From Nocardia mikamii NBRC 108933 (GTDB taxonomy: Bacteria; Actinomycetota; Actinomycetes; Mycobacteriales; Mycobacteriaceae): a stretch of DNA of 64,000 nucleotides. This document shows, piece after piece, positions 24,504 through 33,571 of the stretch. The notes under the pieces were generated by a model. That model was not told the origin of the DNA. It saw nothing but the letters and a program-made list of their open reading frames with translations, and did no database searches. The translations under genes were made by a program, and so were the position numbers. The stretch is from positions 186,001 to 250,000 of the forward strand of contig NZ_BDCM01000009.1 in assembly GCF_001613505.1 (NCBI RefSeq), read 5' to 3'. Every line of letters starts with the position of its first letter. Position 1 is the first letter of the stretch.

Positions 24504-25262
24504 ATGGCTGGAATCGACGGACGCTCCGTCATCGTGACGGGCGGCGCCAGCGGCATCGGTGAGGCGGCCGCGCGCCTGTTCGCCGAGAACGGCGCCAAGG
24601 TCACCATCGCCGACGTCACCACCGAGGCAGGCGAAGCACTGGCGAAACAACTGACCTCCGAGGGATATACCGCTCAGTTCGTCACCACGGATGTGACGAA
24701 CGAACAACAGGTGAAAGCAATGGTCGAGGCGGCCGTCTCGGCCTACGGGCGACTCGACGGAGCGTTCAACAACGCGGGCATCCCCAACTCCGGCAAGAGT
24801 CTGGTCGACATCACCCGGGAGGATTTCGACCGGATCTTCGCCGTCAACGTCACCGGCCCGTTCCTGTGCATGAAGCATGAGATCCCGGCGATGATCGAGG
24901 CCGGCGGTGGCTCCATCGTGAACACGGCGTCCGTGGGCGCCTTCATCTACATTCCGCTGGCTTCGGAATACACCGCGTCCAAACACGCCGTCGCCGGTCT
25001 GACCAAGGGCGCGGCCGCGGAGTACGGCGAGCACGGCATCCGGGTCAACGCCATCGGCGTGTCGACCGCCAAGACTCCGATGTACATGGAGTACCTGGAA
25101 AGCAACCCGTCCTACGCCGACACGGTGGCTGCCACCCATGCCCTGCGTCGCGCCAGCGAGCCCGTCGAGCACGCGGAGGCCGCCATGTGGTTGCTGTCGG
25201 ACGCCGCCTCGTTCGTCACCGGCGTGACCCTGGCCACCGACGGCGGTTACACGCTGTACTGA
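24504..25262 (+). CDS. SDR-family oxidoreductase (classical)
   Basis: 252-residue NAD(P)-dependent dehydrogenase. The cofactor motif TGGASGIG is at about 11-18, NNAG near 90, the catalytic Ser in NTASVGAF and the YTASK motif near 153-157. The C-terminal TGVTLATDGGYTLY is typical of classical SDRs. AGGAG lies 8 bp before the ATG. It is not obviously part of the ABC regulon, since it has its own 130-bp upstream region, and it more likely opens the catabolic cluster that follows. Two hairpins follow it. Confidence 0.9.
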   Translation: MAGIDGRSVIVTGGASGIGEAAARLFAENGAKVTIADVTTEAGEALAKQLTSEGYTAQFVTTDVTNEQQVKAMVEAAVSAYGRLDGAFNNAGIPNSGKSLVDITREDFDRIFAVNVTGPFLCMKHEIPAMIEAGGGSIVNTASVGAFIYIPLASEYTASKHAVAGLTKGAAAEYGEHGIRVNAIGVSTAKTPMYMEYLESNPSYADTVAATHALRRASEPVEHAEAAMWLLSDAASFVTGVTLATDGGYTLY

Positions 25263-25284
25263 GCACGGCCTGCGTACAGTTCCT

Positions 25285-25320
25285 CGACAGGTGCGGCGGT
25301 TGCGACCGCCGCACCTGTCG
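25285..25320 (+). terminator. Terminator after SDR, 16-bp perfect stem
   Basis: Arms 25285-25300 and 25305-25320 pair perfectly around TGCG, 23 bp after the SDR stop. Confidence 0.8.
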
Positions 25321-25379
25321 TGCGTCCGGTGAAGTACGAGTGCGCGGGGCGGAGCGAGGGGTTTCTCTCTGCGGCACAA

Positions 25380-25428
25380 CGCCATTCGCCCCGGCCGCAG
25401 GCAGAACCTGCGGCCGGGGCGAATGGCG
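25380..25428. terminator. 22-bp perfect hairpin between converging genes
   Basis: Arms 25380-25401 and 25407-25428 pair perfectly over 22 bp with the 5-nt loop CAGAA. It lies between the SDR and the alcohol dehydrogenase stop on the other strand, and most likely terminates the minus-strand operon. Confidence 0.7.
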
Positions 25429-25454
25429 TGTATCTGTCGGTGCTTCGTCGTCGC

Positions 25455-26504
25455 TCAGAACTCGATGACGGCCTTGCCCCCGGTCTGCTTGTCGAATTCG
25501 CGGTAGGCCCGGTTCGCGTCGTCGAGGGTCCAGTGGTCGGTGAAGACCTTGTCGACGTCGACGCCGTGGGCGGCGATGAAGCGGGCGCAATCACCTTGTC
25601 CGGCAACGGAGAAGGTGTAGGAGCCGATGATGGTGAGTTGTTTGCGGATGATGTCGGGGCTGACGTTCAGGGTGACCTGCCCGCCCTCGCCGACGAAGCC
25701 GACGCGGCCCCACGGCGCGGTGGCCTGGACGGCCGCGGCACGTGCGGCCGGCGCGCCGGAGCAGTCCAGGGCACAGCTCACGCCCTTGCCGCGGGTCAGC
25801 TCGCGAATCGCCTCCACTGCGTCGGTGGCACTGGAGTCGATGGCGTGAGTAGCACCGAATTCTGGTGCCCGGGCGACTCTTTCGCTCGCGACGTCGACCG
25901 CGATCACCTCGGCGCCCATCGCCGCGGCCAACTGCACCGCGGATTGGCCGACCGGGCCCTGACCGAAGACGGCGATGGTGTCGCGTGCGTTGAGATCCAG
26001 CCGCACCAGACCGCCGAATGCCGTTCCGGTGCCGCAGGCGATGGCCGCGCCGGCGGCGAAGCTCAGTTCGTCCGGCAGCGGAACCAGTGTTCGCGCAGGC
26101 ACTTTGATGTAGTCGGCGTGCCCGCCGTGTGCCGTGGCGCCGAAGATCTTGGCGCCACGTTCGCACATCTGGGTCCATCCGGTGCGGCACCGGTCGCAGA
26201 ATCCGCACCCGTCGTAGTGGTGCACCATCACCCGGTCGCCGACGCGCACCGCACGCGTATCCACGTCGGATCCGAGCGCGACCACCACACCGCACGGCTC
26301 GTGCCCGGCGATGATGCCGGCGTCGTCGCCCTGTAACCCGAACGCCGCCAGCGCCTCCCCGGCGGGGGCGCGATAGAACCGGAGATCGCTACCGCACATT
26401 CCGGACGCCTTGATCTGCACGACCACGTCCGCGGGCCCCGGTTCGGGGTCGTCGAACGAGACGATTTCGAGGTTGCGGTCACCGTTGAACACAACGCCGC
26501 GCAT
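25455..26504 (-). CDS. Zinc-dependent alcohol dehydrogenase (MDR family)
   Basis: 349-residue medium-chain dehydrogenase. The catalytic zinc ligands are in MCGSDLRF (Cys about 36) and AGHEPCG. The structural zinc site is the four-Cys motif CGFCDRCRTGWTQMC, and the cofactor site is FGQGPVGQSAVQLA. It resembles the threonine/sorbitol dehydrogenase branch. The ATG at 26504 has AGGAG 6 bp upstream. It is the third gene of a minus-strand unit after MmgE/PrpD and aldehyde dehydrogenase (48-bp gap), suggesting alcohol-to-aldehyde-to-acid oxidation of the cluster's substrate. Confidence 0.9.
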   Translation of the reverse strand: MRGVVFNGDRNLEIVSFDDPEPGPADVVVQIKASGMCGSDLRFYRAPAGEALAAFGLQGDDAGIIAGHEPCGVVVALGSDVDTRAVRVGDRVMVHHYDGCGFCDRCRTGWTQMCERGAKIFGATAHGGHADYIKVPARTLVPLPDELSFAAGAAIACGTGTAFGGLVRLDLNARDTIAVFGQGPVGQSAVQLAAAMGAEVIAVDVASERVARAPEFGATHAIDSSATDAVEAIRELTRGKGVSCALDCSGAPAARAAAVQATAPWGRVGFVGEGGQVTLNVSPDIIRKQLTIIGSYTFSVAGQGDCARFIAAHGVDVDKVFTDHWTLDDANRAYREFDKQTGGKAVIEF

Positions 26505-26552
26505 CGGCACTCCTCTGCCTCCGGCCAACGCCGGGTCGATCGAATGATGGTG

Positions 26553-28019
26553 TCAGGACAGCGATTTCGCCAGGGCGGGCGACAGGCCGTAGGACTTGGG
26601 CTCGACATATCCGTCGAACCCTTCCAGCCCGGCCTCACGGCCGATGCCACTGCATTTGAAGCCGCCGATGGGCGAGTGGAAGCCCACCACGTTGCCGTTC
26701 AATTCCACGGTCCCCGTGCGGATCCGGCGGGCCACCGCCAGCGCGTGCTCGTCGTCGGCGGCGAAGACCGAACCGTTGAGACCGAACATCGAGTTGTTGG
26801 CGATCGCCACGGCCTCGTCCTCGTCGGCGAAACTCAGCACCGACAGCACCGGTCCGAAGATCTCCTCCTGCGCGATGCGCATATCCGCCTGGACTCCGGT
26901 GAAGATCGTCGGCTCGACGAACCATCCCCGGTCCAGTCCCGCGGGCCGCCCGCCGCCGACAGCGATCTTCGCACCCTCGTCGCGGCCGATCTCGAGGTAG
27001 CTCTCGATCATCGCGCGCTGCCGGGAATTGACCACGGGACCGATCTCGGTGGCCGCGTCGGCCGGATCACCGACCGGCATCGACTCGACCATCGCGACCA
27101 GCCGCTCGACGAGTTCGGCCTCCCGTGAGCGCGCCACCACGATCCGGGTCTTGTTGCTGCAGGCCTGGCCGTTGTTGCGCATCGAGAGCTTGCGGATCTG
27201 CCCGATCGCGACGTCGAGATCCGCGTCGTCGAGCACGATCGCCGCGGATTTGCCGCCCAGTTCCAGGGTGACGCGCCGCAGGTCACGCCCGCAGAGCTCC
27301 GCGACACGCCGACCGGCCGCGGTGGATCCGGTGAACGACACCTTGTCGATCCCGGGATGGGTGACCAGGTGTTCACTGACCCCGCGATCGGCGGGCAGGA
27401 TATTGACCACCCCATCCGGCAAACCGGCTTCCTGCAGGATCTCACCGAGGATGTAGCCGTTCAGCGGCGCCTCGGGCGCGGTCTTGAGTACCACGGTGCA
27501 TCCGGCAAGCAGAGCCGGACCCAGTTTCAGCATGGCGATCTGCAGCGGCATATTCCACGGAATGACCGCGGCGACAACGCCGATCGGCTCGCGCGTCACC
27601 AGGCCGGTGCCGGTCGCGGAGCGGCGGATGCTGCTCCATTCGTAGCTCGGTGCCAGTTCGAGGAAGGCGTCCAGCAGCAGCTTCGCCCCCAGCGACTGGG
27701 TGCTGCGCGACAGGGTGATGGGGCTGCCCATCTCCGTGGTGATCAGCTGGGCGATCTCCTCCTGCCGCTCCCCCAGCCCGGCGCTGACACGCGTCAATAC
27801 CTCGATCCGCTCGGCCAGCGACATCCGCGGCCACGGTCCCTGGTCGAACGCGTGCCGGGCGGCGGCGACGGCACGGTCGACATCGCTGGCGGCCGAGTTG
27901 GGCACATGGGCCACAGTCTGTTCCGTATACGGCGAGATCACCGCGATCTGCTCGGTGGCGGTGGGCTCGGCCCAGCGGCCGCCGATGAACAGCTTCGAAT
28001 AGTTGCCCTGGTAGACCAT
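26553..28019 (-). CDS. Aldehyde dehydrogenase 1
   Basis: 488-residue NAD(P)-dependent aldehyde dehydrogenase. The fold markers are PWNMPLQIAMLKLGPALLAGCT, the Rossmann FTGSTAAGRRV, the general-base Glu in LELGGKSA and the nucleophile Cys in NNGQACSNKTR. The C-terminal EEIFGPVLSVL is intact. It is a close paralog of the enzyme at 57268, and both genes sit next to an MmgE/PrpD gene. It lies 185 bp downstream of the MmgE/PrpD gene on the same strand; that gap contains an imperfect repeat shared with the MmgE/PrpD upstream region. Substrate unknown. Confidence 0.92.
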   Translation of the reverse strand: MVYQGNYSKLFIGGRWAEPTATEQIAVISPYTEQTVAHVPNSAASDVDRAVAAARHAFDQGPWPRMSLAERIEVLTRVSAGLGERQEEIAQLITTEMGSPITLSRSTQSLGAKLLLDAFLELAPSYEWSSIRRSATGTGLVTREPIGVVAAVIPWNMPLQIAMLKLGPALLAGCTVVLKTAPEAPLNGYILGEILQEAGLPDGVVNILPADRGVSEHLVTHPGIDKVSFTGSTAAGRRVAELCGRDLRRVTLELGGKSAAIVLDDADLDVAIGQIRKLSMRNNGQACSNKTRIVVARSREAELVERLVAMVESMPVGDPADAATEIGPVVNSRQRAMIESYLEIGRDEGAKIAVGGGRPAGLDRGWFVEPTIFTGVQADMRIAQEEIFGPVLSVLSFADEDEAVAIANNSMFGLNGSVFAADDEHALAVARRIRTGTVELNGNVVGFHSPIGGFKCSGIGREAGLEGFDGYVEPKSYGLSPALAKSLS

Positions 28020-28165
28020 GTTCTTCTCCTCGCACCGGCCGAAGCGTCGCTTACGCCGGTCCAGTCATGGAGCCGCCGTCGGACACGGTGGGGCGGCTCG
28101 GTAGTCGCGCTGCGCGGTGCGCTGTCGTCGAGTGTGTCGCAGCGCACACCCGAGGCGATATCCGT

Positions 28166-28200
28166 CGCCGGTCGTATTCGACTGCGACCTTCAGCCGATA
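28166..28200. repeat. Imperfect upstream repeat, copy 1 (before aldehyde dehydrogenase)
   Basis: About 35 bp beginning CGCCGGTC and containing CGACCTTCAGCCGA. It matches, with several changes and a 1-bp length difference, the stretch 29704-29739 before the MmgE/PrpD gene, in the same orientation relative to the gene. Candidate shared promoter or operator. Confidence 0.35.
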
Positions 28201-28204
28201 GCGG

Positions 28205-29623
28205 TCACCGGGTGCCGAGCCGGCGCATGACCGTCGCGAAGTCGTCGACGTCCTCGAGGGCGAACACCGCGTCGACGATGCTGTCCATCTGCGCATCGGC
28301 GATGACACCTTCGGCATTGGTCCGGAACTTGGCGATCAGTTCCTCGTCGGTCATCCGGGTCTGGGGGTCCGGGGTGGGGCTGCCCTTCGGATACACCCGG
28401 TCGGCGACGAAAGTCGTTCCGCGGGCATCTACTTCGATCCGGGCGGGCCGCGCGGACGGATGCGACGACAGCGCCTCGAAATAGTCCGGGTGCGGTTCGA
28501 AGGTGACCCGCTCCATCAGGTCCAGGACCGAACGGCTGAACACGAGATCCGGATCGTGCCACGCCTTGCTCGGGGTGATGTTGTGCGCGCCGACGGCCAG
28601 TCCGTGCGCGATGCTGAACTGCGCGTCGTGGGTGTGCTCGATGACGTTGCTCAGCCACAGCGGATGCAGGACCGCCGCCTCACCCCAGCACCGGATCGCC
28701 TCGATCTCCTCCGGTTTCAGATCGTTGTCCGCCACGATCTCGGTCAGCGCGTGCAGTGGCGCGTGCAGGATCCGGCAGTGCGGATACGGCTTGAAGGTCT
28801 GCTCCGCGGGGAACAGCCAGTCCTCACCCAGACCGGCGGTGATGTTCTGCGGTTCCCAGCGCCGGGTGCCGATGAAGCGCCGGTAGCCGAGTTCGGCGTC
28901 GTCGAGGACCGGCAGATCACCGCGGTGGCCGAGCTTGGCCATGTAGGCCGCGGTCAGCGAGGCGTTGGTGAGCGCGCCGGCCAGCGAGTACTTGATCGTC
29001 GCCGTCGGCGCGTGCGCCAGCCACGACCGCATCGAATTCACCGGAGAGGTGCTGGCCGCGATCGCGAGGGCGTTGGCGAGTACCTCGGCGGAGTAGCCCT
29101 CGAGCTTGCCGACGGCCGCGGTGGCACCGAAGACGGTGTTGCTGTAGCCCAGCACGGGCGACAGGTTCATCTCGGTGTCGGTGCGATCGCGCAGATAGTC
29201 GACGGATTTGTAGAAGCGGAACGACATCTCGTGCGACAGCGCGATCGCGGTGATCACATCCCGGCCGGAGCGCTGCTGACTTTCGGCCACCGCCATGGTC
29301 TGCGGCAGCACATACGGCGTCACATGACCGGGCGGCAGCACCGCGTCGAAGTCGAGGGCATTGATCAATTCGCCGTTGGCGAAGGCGGCGCCGAAGATCG
29401 ACACCCGATCGGCGGTGCCGATGATCGTGGCGTCACCGGAGCCGCCGACCAGGCGCCCGTACTCGATGCCGATCTTGCCCTTGTGCTGGTCGACCGCTCC
29501 CAGCGCGCAACCCATCGAATCGAGCAGGATGCGCTTCGCCTCGACGACCACCTCCGCGGGCAGACGGGAGTACTCGACACCGGTGGTGAAATCGGCCAAT
29601 TGTTCGACGATGGTTTTCGACAC
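28205..29623 (-). CDS. MmgE/PrpD family protein 1
   Basis: 472-residue member of the MmgE/PrpD fold (2-methylcitrate dehydratase, cis-aconitate decarboxylase and related enzymes acting on tricarboxylates and similar acids). Recognisable parts are the N-terminal helical domain (KRILLDSMGCALGA), NGELINALDFDAVLPPGHV, and the C-terminal domain with TFKPYPHCRILH. The GTG at 29623 (VSKTIVEQ) is preferred, with AAAGGA about 9 bp upstream. It starts a unit with ALDH and ADH. A paralog at 58766 is also adjacent to an ALDH. Which acid it acts on is not known; it may be a C5-C7 acid feeding the mesaconyl-CoA steps. Confidence 0.85.
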   Translation of the reverse strand: MSKTIVEQLADFTTGVEYSRLPAEVVVEAKRILLDSMGCALGAVDQHKGKIGIEYGRLVGGSGDATIIGTADRVSIFGAAFANGELINALDFDAVLPPGHVTPYVLPQTMAVAESQQRSGRDVITAIALSHEMSFRFYKSVDYLRDRTDTEMNLSPVLGYSNTVFGATAAVGKLEGYSAEVLANALAIAASTSPVNSMRSWLAHAPTATIKYSLAGALTNASLTAAYMAKLGHRGDLPVLDDAELGYRRFIGTRRWEPQNITAGLGEDWLFPAEQTFKPYPHCRILHAPLHALTEIVADNDLKPEEIEAIRCWGEAAVLHPLWLSNVIEHTHDAQFSIAHGLAVGAHNITPSKAWHDPDLVFSRSVLDLMERVTFEPHPDYFEALSSHPSARPARIEVDARGTTFVADRVYPKGSPTPDPQTRMTDEELIAKFRTNAEGVIADAQMDSIVDAVFALEDVDDFATVMRRLGTR

Positions 29624-29703
29624 GAAGGGAGGTCCTTTCCGACTACCGCGCGGCTGCGATGCCGCTGTCAACGATGGCGTCGATCGGGACCGTCGGCATC
29701 CGC

Positions 29704-29739
29704 CGCCGGTCCGAATCGCATACGACCTTCGGCCGACTA
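29704..29739. repeat. Imperfect upstream repeat, copy 2 (before MmgE/PrpD)
   Basis: Second copy of the CGCCGGTC...CGACCTTC(A/G)GCCGA element, 81 bp upstream of the MmgE/PrpD start. Confidence 0.35.
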
Positions 29740-29793
29740 CCGCCGTGTTGCGCGAATCTGTGCCATCGATGACCACACTACCGCTAGAATTAG

Positions 29794-29807
29794 ACATTAT
29801 ATATTGT
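29794..29807. promoter_or_regulatory. AT box a (ACATTATATATTGT)
   Basis: Sharp AT-rich element in GC-rich DNA, flanked by GACA/TGTC, between the divergent MmgE/PrpD (minus) and LuxR-type (plus, start 24 bp away) genes. One of a family of similar boxes across the catabolic cluster. Confidence 0.6.
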
Positions 29808-29830
29808 CCTGCCGAAGCACTGGAGCGATC

Positions 29831-30928
29831 GTGGCAACCGCAACTAGGGATTCACAGCACCGTGACGTGGCGCTGGACGGCGATCTCGGCGCCCGGATCC
29901 GCGAACTCGTCACCGATGCCGGCAACACACTCGGCCGGGAATTCCCCGCGCGTGACCTCTCCCGCGCGGCGGCAGCCAAACAGGTGCTGCGTTACCTCTG
30001 GGAAGCGACCGTCGCGGACCTCTTGCGGGCGACCGATATCCAGCCCGCGCAACTGACCCGGCTCACCCTGCTGCTCAACCGGATCCGGGACACCGAGAGC
30101 GAGGTCGACGAGGCCCGGCTCAGCGAGGGAGTCGAATTGCTGCGCCGGGTCCGCCGGGCGCTGGCTCGCATGCACGACGCGACGACCGTCGACGAATTGT
30201 TCACCGGCGCCCCCGAAGCGGCGTGCACCCTCGGATTCGATCGCGTGCTGCTGTCCACGGTGGAGAATTCGACATGGCAGCTGCAAACCATGTGCGTGGT
30301 CGGCGATCCGAAACTCGCCGCGGACATGGTGGCGGCCGGCCGCGACAACCCGCCGCGCCTGGACGGCACCCTGATCGAGTCCGATATCGTCACGCACCGG
30401 CGCGCCGGGCTGGCCCTGGACGTGCAGCGGAATCCGCGGGTCGAGCGCACCCTGGTGAAGATGTCGCGCTGCACCTCCTACGGCGTGGCGCCGCTGACGG
30501 TGCAGGGGCAGGTCGTCGGCATGGTGCACGGCGACTGCTACCGGCCCCACCGCGAGGTCGACGCCGCCGATCGCGCGGTGCTGAACCTGTTCGCCGAGGG
30601 CCTGAGCCACAGCCTCGCCCGAGTGCGGGTACTGCAAGGCGTCGCCGATCTCCAGCGCGGCCTCCAGCAACTCACCGGCATGCAGCTCACCGCCCGGCAG
30701 GCACTCGCGGCACCGGCCCAGCCCCACCCGCTGCTGTCGAGCCGCGAGGTCGAGGTCATCGAACTGCTCGCCGCGGGCGAACCCAATCGCCTGATCGCCC
30801 GCAAACTCTGCATCTCCGAGGGCACGGTCAAAACCCACGTGACCCACATCCTCCGCAAACTCGGCGCCGCCAACCGCGCCGAAGCGGTGTCCTACTGGCT
30901 GCGCGACACCCCGGTCCGGGCGCGCTGA
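29831..30928 (+). CDS. GAF-domain LuxR-family regulator
   Basis: 365-residue regulator. The N-terminal 80 residues are helical, a GAF-like sensor domain spans about 115-275, and a LuxR helix-turn-helix lies at about 300-358 (LLSSREVEVIELLAAGEPN, LCISEGTVKTHVTHILRKLG). The GTG at 29831 has GGAG 5 bp upstream and follows AT box a closely. It is divergent from the MmgE/PrpD-ALDH-ADH unit and upstream of the MBL-fold/Mct pair, so it is a likely local activator of one or both. The ligand is unknown. Confidence 0.83.
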   Translation: MATATRDSQHRDVALDGDLGARIRELVTDAGNTLGREFPARDLSRAAAAKQVLRYLWEATVADLLRATDIQPAQLTRLTLLLNRIRDTESEVDEARLSEGVELLRRVRRALARMHDATTVDELFTGAPEAACTLGFDRVLLSTVENSTWQLQTMCVVGDPKLAADMVAAGRDNPPRLDGTLIESDIVTHRRAGLALDVQRNPRVERTLVKMSRCTSYGVAPLTVQGQVVGMVHGDCYRPHREVDAADRAVLNLFAEGLSHSLARVRVLQGVADLQRGLQQLTGMQLTARQALAAPAQPHPLLSSREVEVIELLAAGEPNRLIARKLCISEGTVKTHVTHILRKLGAANRAEAVSYWLRDTPVRAR

Positions 30929-30951
30929 CGCTCCTCCCGACAGAGGTGACC

Positions 30952-31008
30952 ATGGCCTCGCGGGCGTCATCGATGCCCCACGCCCGCCGTTCACTCGTCC
31001 ACGTATAA
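30952..31008 (+). CDS. Possible 18-residue leader ORF before MBL-fold gene
   Basis: ATG at 30952 follows CAGAGGTGACC, nearly the same ribosome-site sequence as that of the MBL-fold gene about 120 bp later (CAGAGGTGTGCCC). It encodes MASRASSMPHARRSLVHV, and its TAA lies inside AT box b. It may be a leader or a duplicated start-region remnant; there is no evidence for a functional peptide. Confidence 0.3.
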   Translation: MASRASSMPHARRSLVHV

Positions 31009-31016
31009 TATATTGT
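31004..31016. promoter_or_regulatory. AT box b (TATAATATATTGT)
   Basis: AT-rich element 60 bp upstream of the MBL-fold gene. It contains a consensus TATAAT that could be its -10, pointing toward the gene. Confidence 0.55.
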
Positions 31017-31075
31017 GTACGAGTGCTGGCGTATGTGTCGGCCGTAGATCGACCTCCCGCGACAGAGGTGTGCCC

Positions 31076-32107
31076 ATGACGAGGATCATGACCCAGCCCG
31101 ACGACTGGACCGAACCCGGTCCGCACCACGTCGTGCGCGGCATCCACCGGATCCCGTTACCTCTGCCGATCGACGGGCTCGCGGCCGTCAACGCCTATCT
31201 GCTGGAATCGCCCGAAGGACTGATCCTCATCGACCCCGGGTGGGCGTCCCCGCAGACAGAGCAGGCCGTCGCCGCGGCGCTGCGCCGGCTGGGCTACGAG
31301 CTCGGCGATATCGCCCTCTGCCTGGCGACCCACCATCACGCCGACCACTACACCCAGGCCTTCGCGTGGCGAGAAACGCTGGGCTGCAAGCTGTTCGCGG
31401 GGCGCGAGGAACGCCACAGCATCGAGGCCGCCGGGCTACCGGGCAGTTTCCCCAACCATCCCCCGCTGCTCGCGCGTTGCGGGGCACCGGAACTCGCATC
31501 GCGGATCGCGCGCGGGGACGGTCCGACGGAGTGGGACGATATCCCGTTCGGGGCGCCGGACGGCTGGCTGGACAACGGTGACGTGATCGCGCTGCGCCGC
31601 GGCGCCCTCGAGGTGATCGCGACACCCGGGCATACTCGCGGGCACGTCGTATTCCATCACCCCGAGACGCGAATCCTGATCTCCGGCGACCACATTCTCC
31701 CGCACATCACCCCGTCCATCGGATTCGAGAAAGCACCCGAACCGCACCCGTTGCGTTCGTATCTGCAATCACTACGCCTGGTCGGCGGACTGCCCGACAC
31801 CGCGCTGCTGCCGTCGCACGGCCCGGTGACCCGCAGTACCCACGCGCGGGTCGACGCGCTGCTCGACCATCACCGGCACCGTCTCGACGAGGTGTGCGAA
31901 CGGGTCGACGCGGGTGCCACCACCGCCCACGACATCGCCGCCGCCCTGCCGTGGACCCGCCGCCGGCTGCGGCTGGAGGAATTGCCCGCGGAGCATCAGC
32001 TGTCCGCGATCATGGAGATCAATGCCCATCTCGACGTCTTGGCACTGCAGGGCCGAGTCGGGCACGACGACCGCGCGACCGTGCACCGATTCGCACCCGC
32101 CGCGTGA
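31076..32107 (+). CDS. MBL-fold metallohydrolase
   Basis: 343-residue metallo-beta-lactamase-fold enzyme. The metal motif THHHADH is at 85-91, with further ligands in ATPGHTRGHVVF (about 190) and ISGDHILPH (about 210), and the late His in LLPSHGPV. It resembles thioesterase/glyoxalase II-like members. AGAGG lies 7 bp before the ATG at 31076. It is followed by the Mct-like gene 70 bp downstream on the same strand. A CoA-thioester or lactone hydrolase serving the pathway is plausible but not shown. Confidence 0.83.
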   Translation: MTRIMTQPDDWTEPGPHHVVRGIHRIPLPLPIDGLAAVNAYLLESPEGLILIDPGWASPQTEQAVAAALRRLGYELGDIALCLATHHHADHYTQAFAWRETLGCKLFAGREERHSIEAAGLPGSFPNHPPLLARCGAPELASRIARGDGPTEWDDIPFGAPDGWLDNGDVIALRRGALEVIATPGHTRGHVVFHHPETRILISGDHILPHITPSIGFEKAPEPHPLRSYLQSLRLVGGLPDTALLPSHGPVTRSTHARVDALLDHHRHRLDEVCERVDAGATTAHDIAAALPWTRRRLRLEELPAEHQLSAIMEINAHLDVLALQGRVGHDDRATVHRFAPAA

Positions 32108-32177
32108 AACAAGCAGCAAACCAGCCCTTTTCGTCACCGGCGAGCACCCGCCGCATACCTACATCGTGGAGGATCAC

Positions 32178-33398
32178 GTGACCACAGACCATTCCCCGCT
32201 GGCGGGCCTGCGGATCGTGGAATTCGCCAGTTTCGTGGCGGGCCCGTCCGGTGGGATGACGCTGGGCCAGCTCGGTGCCGACGTCATCCGGGTCGACCCG
32301 ATCGGCGGGGCGGCCGATTACACCCGGTGGCCGCTGTCGCAGCGGACCGGGCGCAGCCTGTACTGGACCGCGCTGAATCGCGGTAAGCGTTCCGTCGCGG
32401 TCGACCTGCGCTCCCCCGAAGGCCAGGAGTTGATCATCGGATTGGCCACCGCGCCGGGACCGGACTCGGGCATCGTGGTGGACAACAATGTCGGGCGGCC
32501 GTGGCTGTCGTACGAGGCCCTGAGTCAGCGCCGCGCCGACCTGATCCAGGTACACATCGACGGTTACGCCGACGGCCGGGCGGCGGTCGACTACACGGTG
32601 AATCCCGATGCGGGCGTTGCCGATATGACCGGGCCGCTCGATGCGGCCGCACCGGTGAACCATGTCCTGCCCGCCTGGGATCTGCTGGCCGGCATGACCG
32701 CGACCACGGGCCTGCTGGCCGCCCTGCACCGCCGCACCCGCAGCGGCGAGGGCTCGTTCATGCGGATCGCCCTGGCCGATGTGGCGTTCTCCTCCCTGGT
32801 GAATCTGGGGTGGCTGGCCGAGGCCGACGAACTCGGCACCGCCCGCCCCAAACACGGCAACCAGGTCTACGGCAGCTACGGCGCCGACTTCGAGACCGCC
32901 GACGGCAACCGCATCATGGTCGTCGCCCTCACCCGCCGTCACTGGGACGCCCTGCGCACCCTCACCGGCACGGATTCGGTGTTCGACGCGCTCGAGAAAT
33001 CCCTGGACGCCGACTTCCGCACCGAGGACGACCGCTACCGCCACCGCGAGCTCATCACCGCCATCCTGCGCCCCTGGTTCGCCGCCCGCCCACTCGCCGA
33101 CATCGACCGCGCGCTCACGGAATCCGGCGTGCTGTGGAGCAAATTCCGCACCGTCCACGACGTGGCAGCCGGCTACCGCTCCGAGGGATCGCCCGCGATC
33201 TTCGGCGAAGTCGACCAGCCCGGCATCGGGCCCGTCCTGACCAGCCGCTCCCCCGTGCGCATCGGCTCCGAATACGGCGATTACGCGGTCGCGCCGGACC
33301 TCGGCGAACACACCGGCGAGGTGCTGTCCGAAGTTTTGGGATTGAGCGACACCGAGTTGGGGCGTTTGCACGATACGGGGGTCATCGCGGCGAAGTAG
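32178..33398 (+). CDS. mct: 2-methylfumaryl-CoA isomerase (mesaconyl-CoA C1-C4 CoA transferase)-like
   Basis: 406-residue class III CoA-transferase-fold protein. The pattern GGMTLGQLGADVIRVDPIGG, then LNRGKRSVAVDLR, VDYTVNPDAGV, and NHVLPAWDLLAG with the likely catalytic Asp168, closely matches what I recall of Chloroflexus Mct. That enzyme moves CoA within mesaconyl-CoA from C1 to C4 (EC 5.4.1.3), and its length is nearly the same. The GTG at 32178 has GGAGG 5 bp upstream. With the Mch-like, Meh-like and CitE-like proteins in this window it would complete the mesaconyl-CoA route. A general CaiB-type transferase is the alternative. Confidence 0.75.
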   Translation: MTTDHSPLAGLRIVEFASFVAGPSGGMTLGQLGADVIRVDPIGGAADYTRWPLSQRTGRSLYWTALNRGKRSVAVDLRSPEGQELIIGLATAPGPDSGIVVDNNVGRPWLSYEALSQRRADLIQVHIDGYADGRAAVDYTVNPDAGVADMTGPLDAAAPVNHVLPAWDLLAGMTATTGLLAALHRRTRSGEGSFMRIALADVAFSSLVNLGWLAEADELGTARPKHGNQVYGSYGADFETADGNRIMVVALTRRHWDALRTLTGTDSVFDALEKSLDADFRTEDDRYRHRELITAILRPWFAARPLADIDRALTESGVLWSKFRTVHDVAAGYRSEGSPAIFGEVDQPGIGPVLTSRSPVRIGSEYGDYAVAPDLGEHTGEVLSEVLGLSDTELGRLHDTGVIAAK

Positions 33399-33571
33399 CA
33401 CGGATCCGCCGCCGCTGCGGTGCCCGCGTCGGCGAAGTCGCAGGCCGCCATTCGCGGGACGAGAGCACCTCGCAGCTGCAACGACCACGGTGCGATCCCA
33501 ACGTTCGTTTCCGCGTGCCATGGCTTGCGGGAGTCGGCCGAGATGGCGGCGACGGCGATTCCGAAAGCTGC

